DNA of 64,000 bases from assembly GCF_907163125.1 (NCBI RefSeq), contig NZ_OU015319.1, positions 2,418,001 to 2,482,000 on the forward strand, in the 5' to 3' direction. Shown here piece by piece: positions 58,346 to 64,000 of the stretch. The notes below the pieces were generated by a model that searched no databases, was not told the origin of the DNA, and saw only the letters and a list, made by a program, of their open reading frames with translations. The DNA comes from Cloacibacterium caeni (GTDB lineage: Bacteria > Bacteroidota > Bacteroidia > Flavobacteriales > Weeksellaceae). The number at the start of each line of letters is the position of its first letter. The stretch's first letter is position 1. The position numbers and the translations under genes were made by a program.

Positions 58346-59587
58346 TTAAAATGCATTGTAAGTGAAACCTAAACCTAGATACATTGCTTTAGCTTTAGCC
58401 TGTCCTCTGAAGCTTAAGTAATCGTTGTTTACTTTTCTTGCTTCTGGGAATGATAAAGCAGCTGCTAAATCTACTCCTAACTTTCCAAATTTATATCCAA
58501 GACCAGCAGTAAATACGCTTGCATCAAAAGATGGAGTTTCTGGGATGAAATATTTGTCTTCATATGGAGATTCATCAAAATAGTATCCTAATCTACCTGC
58601 TAATTTATCAGTTAGCATATATTGTGTACCAATTCTAAATGTTTTAGCATTTTTGAAGTTTTTAGGAGATACTAAAATGGTTTTATCTGCTTGGTTTCCA
58701 ACTTGAGCATTTTCGAAGTCTAGCGTTAATTTGCTATATCTTTCCCAACCATGGTAATTGAAATCTGCAGATACTAACCATTTTGGTGTGATTTTATAAG
58801 TAAGACCAATTGTATACTCATCTACAAGTGGTAATTTTGCGGTAAATGCATCTTGACCATCTGCTCCTACATTTAATTGAGGAGAAGTAAGTACAGCTTC
58901 TGGTACTCCTGTAAATGTGGCAACTCCGTTATCAGCTTTCATAATAACTGGTGAACGATAAGCAATACTTAAATCTAAATTACTGCTTGGTTTAAGATAG
59001 AAACCTAATCCAAAACCAGAACCTGTTGCTTTTTCGTCATTTATATTAAATGTTCCTCCTAGGTTGGTAACTGCTTTGTCCCAATCTACCATACCTTTTG
59101 CATAGATGTAACTTACACCGATAGAAGCCCAATCATTAAATTTATAAGAAACCATAGGTTGGAAATAGAAGCTTTTCAATTCCATTTTTTGAACGATTTC
59201 TCTACCAGTCCAATCATCTGCCCATTTTACTGTACTTCCGAATGGTGTAGTAACACTTAAACCTACAGAAACATTATTTGTAACTTTATATGCAATTGCT
59301 GCATATAGTGGTGTTCCCAAAGGGTTTTCTGTTTTGTAAGATTGTAAAGTTTCTAGACTTTGGTATTCTACTTCAGTAATTGCACCAAAACCACCCACTG
59401 CAACACTCAATTTGTTAGGAATAAAAGAGATACCTGCAGGGTTAAAAAAAGCTACACTCGCATCTTCAGTATGCGCGCTAGTGTGAGCCATTGCAAGCTG
59501 TTTTACACCTTGTAATGATACTCTAAAACCTCCTGCGTAAGAAAATACGCCAGCTAAAAGAGCTGTAGTTATTAAAATTCTTTTCAT
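58346..59587 (-). CDS. OmpP1/FadL family outer-membrane transporter
   Basis: 413-residue 14-strand barrel of the FadL/TodX family, which imports long-chain fatty acids and other hydrophobic compounds. Signal peptide ends around FSYAG; SLQGVKQLAMAHTSAHTEDA and FFNPAGISFIPNKLSVAVGG are the N-terminal hatch and first strands, and the C-terminus ends YLGLGFTYNAF. It leads the operon with the SGNH lipoprotein. Confidence 0.92.
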   Translation of the reverse strand: MKRILITTALLAGVFSYAGGFRVSLQGVKQLAMAHTSAHTEDASVAFFNPAGISFIPNKLSVAVGGFGAITEVEYQSLETLQSYKTENPLGTPLYAAIAYKVTNNVSVGLSVTTPFGSTVKWADDWTGREIVQKMELKSFYFQPMVSYKFNDWASIGVSYIYAKGMVDWDKAVTNLGGTFNINDEKATGSGFGLGFYLKPSSNLDLSIAYRSPVIMKADNGVATFTGVPEAVLTSPQLNVGADGQDAFTAKLPLVDEYTIGLTYKITPKWLVSADFNYHGWERYSKLTLDFENAQVGNQADKTILVSPKNFKNAKTFRIGTQYMLTDKLAGRLGYYFDESPYEDKYFIPETPSFDASVFTAGLGYKFGKLGVDLAAALSFPEARKVNNDYLSFRGQAKAKAMYLGLGFTYNAF

Positions 59588-59608
59588 GTTAATTAATAAT
59601 TATTGCGC

Positions 59609-59616
59609 CAAATATA
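59609..59616 (-). promoter_or_regulatory. -7 promoter box of the FadL operon (TATATTTG)
   Basis: TATATTTG on the minus strand, 21 nt before the FadL ATG. Confidence 0.5.
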
Positions 59617-59950
59617 GAATTTATTTATATATAAATGTTAAAATTATATTAAAAAAATTAAACAAAAATTAAATATATTTTATTATTTATCATTTTTTTT
59701 TAATTTAAAAAAAAATAAACAATTGAATATCAAATACTTGTTAAGTCAATTAAAATAAATTATTAAACAATTGTTTAATTAAAATAATATTAAACAATAA
59801 TTATGTATTGCATGTAAAGCTTAAAAAATAAAATACGAATAATTTAATAATATTATATAATGTTTATTAATATTGTGCGAAAATATTATTTTTATATAAA
59901 AATATGATAATTTAGACTTCCTGATGATAGACTTATTGTTTTATGATACA

Positions 59951-59975
59951 TTGTTTAAAAATTATACTAAATTTG
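59951..59975 (+). promoter_or_regulatory. promoter of ricT-gldH-PBP1A (TTG-N14-TAAATTTG)
   Basis: TTG at 59951 and TAAATTTG at 59968-59975, 19 nt before the ricT ATG. Spacing is shorter than the family average. Confidence 0.5.
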
Positions 59976-59994
59976 CGAGAATTAAAATATTATT

Positions 59995-61257
59995 ATGAGT
60001 TGTGGATGTAATTCATCCGGAGATTCTAAACATTCTTGTGCTACTAAGAGCGCTACAGGTTGCGAAAATGTCAATACCTGTGGGAATAGTTATAAATTGA
60101 GCGTCTTTGATTGGCTATCTACAATACAAGCACCTAAACAGAATAAGTGTAATTTTGTAGAAGTTAGATTTAAGAACGACAGAAAATGCTATTTCAATAA
60201 TGTAAACCAGTTGCCACTTCATATTGGGAGCGTAGTTACAGTAGAATCTAATCCGGGTCACGATATAGGTGTAGTAAGTTTAACAGGAGAACTTGTTAAA
60301 ATTCAGATGAAAAAGAAACATTTTTCTGAAGATGCTGCCCTAAAAATTTATAGAGTCGCTACACAAAAAGATGTAGAGATTTGGCAAGATGCCAGAAAAA
60401 AAGAAGACCAAACAAAGATTCAGGCAAGAAAAATTGCTAAAAATCTAGGTTTGGAAATGAAAATCACCGATGTAGAATATCAAGGTGATGGTTCGAAAGC
60501 TACTTTTTATTATACCGCAGAAGGTAGAGTAGATTTCCGTCAATTGATTAAAGAATACGCTTCATCTTTCAAAACAAAGATTGATATGAAGCAAATAGGC
60601 TATAGACAAGAATCTGCCAAAGTAGGCGGAATAGGTTCTTGTGGTAGAGAATTATGCTGTTCTACTTGGCTTACAGACTTTCGTTCAGTAAATACCAATG
60701 CGGCAAGATATCAGCAGTTAAGTATCAATCCGCTAAAATTAGCAGGACAATGTGGTAAATTAAAATGCTGTCTTAACTTTGAATTAGACAGTTATGTAGA
60801 TGCATTATCAGATTTTCCTTCTTCTAATACTATTCTAGAAACCGAAAAAGGAAGAGCATTTTGCATTAAAATAGACGTTTTCAAAAAGAAAATGTGGTTT
60901 GCTTATGTAGATAATTCTATGGCTTGGTATGATTTAGACGTGGCTGAGGTTAAAAAATTGATGAAAATCAATAGCAAAGGTCAAAAATCTATCCCATTAG
61001 AAGAATTGAAAACCTTCACAGGAGCAGATAAAGTGGAAACGGTAGATTTAATTCAGGAGAATAATCTGGATAGGTTTGAGAAAAAGAAACCGAACAAGCA
61101 TAGAAATAAAAATACAGGAAATAATAATAGAGCAGAGCAGGTAATCAAAGAGCCAGAAGCTCAAAAGGATAATAATAGACCTGAAAAAACCAACGCTCCT
61201 AAAAAGTTTAATAAAAACAAAAAAAGATTTCCTCCAAAAAGAAATAATAATGATTAA
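59995..61257 (+). CDS. ricT: PSP1 domain protein (RicT/YaaT-like)
   Basis: 420 residues. The N-terminus is Cys-rich (CGCNSSGDSKHSC, CENVNTC). The PSP1 core spans residues 50-290 with RVDFRQLIKEYASSFKTKID and the paired cysteine sites GSCGRELCCSTW and CGKLKCCLNFELD, as in Bacillus RicT, a member of the Fe-S-containing RicAFT complex that affects RNase Y. The C-terminal 70 residues are a Lys/Asn-rich tail. First gene of a conserved ricT-gldH-PBP1A run. Confidence 0.92.
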   Translation: MSCGCNSSGDSKHSCATKSATGCENVNTCGNSYKLSVFDWLSTIQAPKQNKCNFVEVRFKNDRKCYFNNVNQLPLHIGSVVTVESNPGHDIGVVSLTGELVKIQMKKKHFSEDAALKIYRVATQKDVEIWQDARKKEDQTKIQARKIAKNLGLEMKITDVEYQGDGSKATFYYTAEGRVDFRQLIKEYASSFKTKIDMKQIGYRQESAKVGGIGSCGRELCCSTWLTDFRSVNTNAARYQQLSINPLKLAGQCGKLKCCLNFELDSYVDALSDFPSSNTILETEKGRAFCIKIDVFKKKMWFAYVDNSMAWYDLDVAEVKKLMKINSKGQKSIPLEELKTFTGADKVETVDLIQENNLDRFEKKKPNKHRNKNTGNNNRAEQVIKEPEAQKDNNRPEKTNAPKKFNKNKKRFPPKRNNND

Positions 61258-61717
61258 ATATTTTCAGATATTTTTCGTTTCTATAATGCTTATTTCATGT
61301 TCCTATAATAATGAAGTGGTTTCTATGAATGAAGTAAACGGAACTTGGGATAAGAAAAAGGAACTGCTGTTTACTATGAATATAGAAGACACCAGCACTC
61401 CTAAAAACATTATATTTGTTGTAAGAAATAATAACGATTATCCTTATAGTAACCTGTTTTTAATTACTTACCTCAAAGCTGAAAATGAGAAAAATTTTAA
61501 AATAGATACGCTTAACTACGTCATGGCAAAACCTAATGGAGAATGGTTAGGAAAAGGTTTTGGAGAGACTAAAGAAATATTATTTCAATATAAAAACCAA
61601 TATAAATTTCCAAAAAAAGGGAAATACATTATTGGTGTAAAACAAGGAATGAGAACCAATAGTCTAGTAGGAATTGAAGATTTGGGCGTAAAATTAGAAA
61701 ATTCAACACAACCATAA
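61250..61717 (+). CDS. gldH: gliding motility lipoprotein GldH
   Basis: 155 residues with lipobox LISC (Cys17) and a compact beta-rich domain (VNGTWDKKKELLFTMNIEDT, YIIGVKQGMRTNSLVGIEDL). In Flavobacterium johnsoniae GldH is required for gliding and is an outer-membrane-associated lipoprotein. It overlaps the ricT stop by 8 nt and precedes PBP1A by 7 nt. It may be kept for type IX secretion even if the organism does not glide (inference). Confidence 0.9.
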   Translation: MIKYFQIFFVSIMLISCSYNNEVVSMNEVNGTWDKKKELLFTMNIEDTSTPKNIIFVVRNNNDYPYSNLFLITYLKAENEKNFKIDTLNYVMAKPNGEWLGKGFGETKEILFQYKNQYKFPKKGKYIIGVKQGMRTNSLVGIEDLGVKLENSTQP

Positions 61718-61724
61718 TCATTAT

Positions 61725-64000
61725 ATGGAAAACACTGTAAAACAAGGCAGCACACTTAATTTTCCGTTGCCACCTAAAAAGCAAAAAAACTTCGGTTATA
61801 AAAAATGGGTCAAATTCATTTGGCTTGGCTTAGGAGGAATAATTCTAGGAACAGCATTTTTGTTTTTTGCTGTATCTCAAGGATTTTTGGGAGATATGCC
61901 AGATGTAAATGAATTAGAAAATCCAGATATTTACGTAGCTTCAGAAATTATTTCTTCTGATGGCGTTACCTTAGGAAAATTCGAGAAAGAAAAAACCATT
62001 CCGGTTACCTATAAAGATTTGCCACCACATTTGGTGTATGCATTGATGGCAAAAGAAGATGAACGTTTCCGTGAGCATTCAGGAATTGATTTACAGGCTT
62101 TTGCAAGAGCGGTAGCTTATGGTGGGAAAAGAGGTGGTGGTTCTACTATTTCTCAGCAGTTGGCAAAATTGTTGTTTACTAAAGGTGCTTCTCAAAATAA
62201 ATTTCAAAGAGCTTTCCAAAAACTAAAAGAATGGTCTGTTGCAGTAAGTTTGGAGAAAAGATATACCAAAGAAGAAATCATCACGCTTTATTTTAATAAG
62301 TTTGATTTCTTGCACAATGCAAATGGAATAGAACTCGCTTCTAGAATATATTTCAATAAACCTACTAAAGATCTTACGCTTTCAGAAGCAGCCACTTTTG
62401 TAGCAATGCTCGAAAATCCAGTAAGAAATAACCCGATAAAATATCCTGAAAAGGCAAAAGCAAGAAGAAATGTGGTTCTGGAGCAAATGCTTAAAACCAA
62501 CTATATAGACCAAGCTACTTATGATAAAGTAGTAGCGGAACCCATCGTAGTAGATTTCCATCCTGTAGAATCTGTAGACGATGGATATTCTGCTTATTAC
62601 AAGCATTATTTGAGAAAAGAAATCAATAATTACCTAAAAGAATACGAAAAAGAAACCGGTAAAGATGTAAATATTTACAGAGATGGTCTTAAAATCTTTG
62701 TAACCTTAGATTCTAAAATGCAGAAATATGCAGAAGAAGCCATTAAGGAACACATGACGAATCTTCAGAAAAGTTTTGATTCAGAACAACGCAGAAATCC
62801 TAATAGACCTTTCTATTTCTTGAAGAAAAAGCAAATAGATGATATTATGCTAGCTGCAATGAAAAGAACTGGCAGATATAAACAATTGGCTGCAGAAGGT
62901 GTTTCAGAAGATTCTATTATGATGGATTTCAAAACGCCTACCAAAACCACCATCTTTACTTGGGAAGGAGAAAAAGAAACCGAAATGTCTCCGTATGATT
63001 CTATCAGATACCATAAGCAAATTGCACAAGCCGGCTTAATGTCTATGGAACCTGCAACTGGCGATATAAAAGCTTGGGTGGGAGGAATCGACTGGAAACA
63101 TTTTCAATATGACCACGTAAAACAAGGAAAAAGACAAGTAGGTTCTACGTTTAAACCTTTTGTTTATGCTACTGCCATTATGAATTTAGGAATGACTCCT
63201 TGTTCTACTGTTTCTAATGCTACTTATACTAAAGGAGATTGGGAAGTAAAAGGTAATGGTGGTAATCTTACTTTGAGAGACGCTTTAGCACATTCTAAAA
63301 ACCCTGTTGCGGTAAGATTAATAGAATCTGTAAGTCCTAAAAAAGTAATCCAATTGGCTAGAGATTTAGGAGTAACAGAAGAAATGCCAAATGAATATGC
63401 AATCGCTCTAGGTTCTACAGATATTACCATTTACGAAATGTTGGGAGCTTACAGTTCTTTTGCAAATTTTGGAAATTACATAAAACCAGAAATGGTTTGG
63501 CGTATAGAAGATGCTAATGGTAGAGTAATTAAAGAAGTGAAAAACGAAACCAAAGAAGTCATGAACGAAATGTACGCTTATACCATGATAGATTTAATGA
63601 AAGGCGTTACAAGATTCGGTACAGCTTCTGGTGAACTAAGAAGAATGGGGATCCCAGAAACTGTAGAAATTGCTGGTAAAACAGGTACTACTCAGAATAA
63701 CTCAGATGGTTGGTTCATGGGAATTACACCTAATCTAGCAACTGGAGTTTGGGTAGGTTGGGAAGATAGAGCAACACACTTCTTTAGTACAGGTGAAGGT
63801 CAAGGTGCAAAAATGGCATTGCCAATTTGGGGAATTTTCATGAAGAAAGTTTGGGCAGATAAAGAACTCGGAATTACACCAGATGATAAATTTGCCAAAC
63901 CTTCTAATTGGACAGGAGATTGTGCAGATTTACAAGGACTTGGAGGTTATGGAGACGATGGAGGATTACAAACCATAGACCAAATCAAAAATCCTAAACC
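61725..64000 (+). CDS. penicillin-binding protein 1A (partial)
   Basis: Class A bifunctional murein synthase, cut at the right edge after about 758 residues. Short cytosolic start, one membrane helix (about 28-50), glycosyltransferase domain with EDERFREHSGID and GGSTISQQLAKLL, and a transpeptidase domain with the SxxK in GSTFKPFVYAT, a later SKN in HSKNP and KTGTT in GKTGTTQNNSDGWF. Third gene of the ricT-gldH operon. The missing C-terminus prevents naming a precise class. Confidence 0.94.
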   Translation, partial: MENTVKQGSTLNFPLPPKKQKNFGYKKWVKFIWLGLGGIILGTAFLFFAVSQGFLGDMPDVNELENPDIYVASEIISSDGVTLGKFEKEKTIPVTYKDLPPHLVYALMAKEDERFREHSGIDLQAFARAVAYGGKRGGGSTISQQLAKLLFTKGASQNKFQRAFQKLKEWSVAVSLEKRYTKEEIITLYFNKFDFLHNANGIELASRIYFNKPTKDLTLSEAATFVAMLENPVRNNPIKYPEKAKARRNVVLEQMLKTNYIDQATYDKVVAEPIVVDFHPVESVDDGYSAYYKHYLRKEINNYLKEYEKETGKDVNIYRDGLKIFVTLDSKMQKYAEEAIKEHMTNLQKSFDSEQRRNPNRPFYFLKKKQIDDIMLAAMKRTGRYKQLAAEGVSEDSIMMDFKTPTKTTIFTWEGEKETEMSPYDSIRYHKQIAQAGLMSMEPATGDIKAWVGGIDWKHFQYDHVKQGKRQVGSTFKPFVYATAIMNLGMTPCSTVSNATYTKGDWEVKGNGGNLTLRDALAHSKNPVAVRLIESVSPKKVIQLARDLGVTEEMPNEYAIALGSTDITIYEMLGAYSSFANFGNYIKPEMVWRIEDANGRVIKEVKNETKEVMNEMYAYTMIDLMKGVTRFGTASGELRRMGIPETVEIAGKTGTTQNNSDGWFMGITPNLATGVWVGWEDRATHFFSTGEGQGAKMALPIWGIFMKKVWADKELGITPDDKFAKPSNWTGDCADLQGLGGYGDDGGLQTIDQIKNPK

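Larger units (their letters stand above)
59588..59994. other. 407-bp divergent intergenic region, FadL / ricT
   Basis: Extremely AT-rich (runs of A/T with isolated G/C) and without a gene. It contains the FadL promoter box at 59609-59616 and the ricT box at 59968-59975; the middle shows AACAATTGTTTAAT-like imperfect palindromes near 59765 and 59790 but no recognised motif. Confidence 0.5.

Overview
The window is 64 kb of an AT-rich genome from a Flavobacteriia-type Bacteroidetes, most likely a Chryseobacterium/Cloacibacterium-like member of the Weeksellaceae (inference; no rRNA is present to confirm it). The signs are a murF-alr fusion, a PorW/SprE-type type IX secretion lipoprotein, GldH, the ricT-gldH-PBP1A order, DUF5686 and OmpP1/FadL outer-membrane proteins, and about twenty TAnnTTTG promoter boxes of the Bacteroidetes primary sigma factor. 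No tRNA, rRNA, CRISPR, prophage or insertion sequence was recognised. Both ends are cut: clpC is truncated at the left edge and a class A penicillin-binding protein at the right edge.

Layout. 0-9.5 kb: clpC, a small membrane protein, sugar-transfer and lipopolysaccharide functions (GT4, GT9, kdsC), a TraB/GumN-like protein, sufE, maf and the PorW/SprE lipoprotein. 9.7-17.9 kb, minus strand: tsaB, an SDR oxidoreductase, yraN, an LD-carboxypeptidase, a LysE exporter, rnr, an AlbA_2/Schlafen-type regulator and rpiB. 18-34.4 kb: pgk, a methyltransferase, mnmG between two perfect ParB-binding parS sites, ybeY, an outer-membrane patatin, murF-alr, tdk, a MurC/Mpl-type ligase, rsmI, fabG and a nucleosidase. 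34.6-38.8 kb is an accessory stretch: guaC, a ParDE toxin-antitoxin pair, then a lipoprotein plus small membrane protein cassette between two direct repeats, then a second TraB/GumN-like paralogue. 38.9-48.7 kb: surE, DUF5686, the Prc protease, ogt, and an iron module (feoA, feoB, ferritin and two tiny cysteine-rich proteins). 48.9-64 kb: an M14 peptidase, lepA, a sigma/anti-sigma/Spy-like operon, rplY-prs, a FadL plus SGNH-lipoprotein operon, and ricT-gldH-PBP1A.

The most notable non-coding signals are: (1) two identical 16-bp parS palindromes flanking mnmG; (2) a set of intergenic elements made of short degenerate words repeated at a strict local period of 7 or 8 bp, with a different word at each locus, some folding into long hairpins and one inside a Flavo-1-like structured element; (3) a long inverted repeat of TTAAG boxes whose 9/8/11-bp spacing recurs exactly 44 kb away; (4) three genes whose start codon lies exactly 4 nt after the promoter box, predicting leaderless mRNAs. 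Start codons were revised where family N-termini and signal peptides pointed to an internal ATG.
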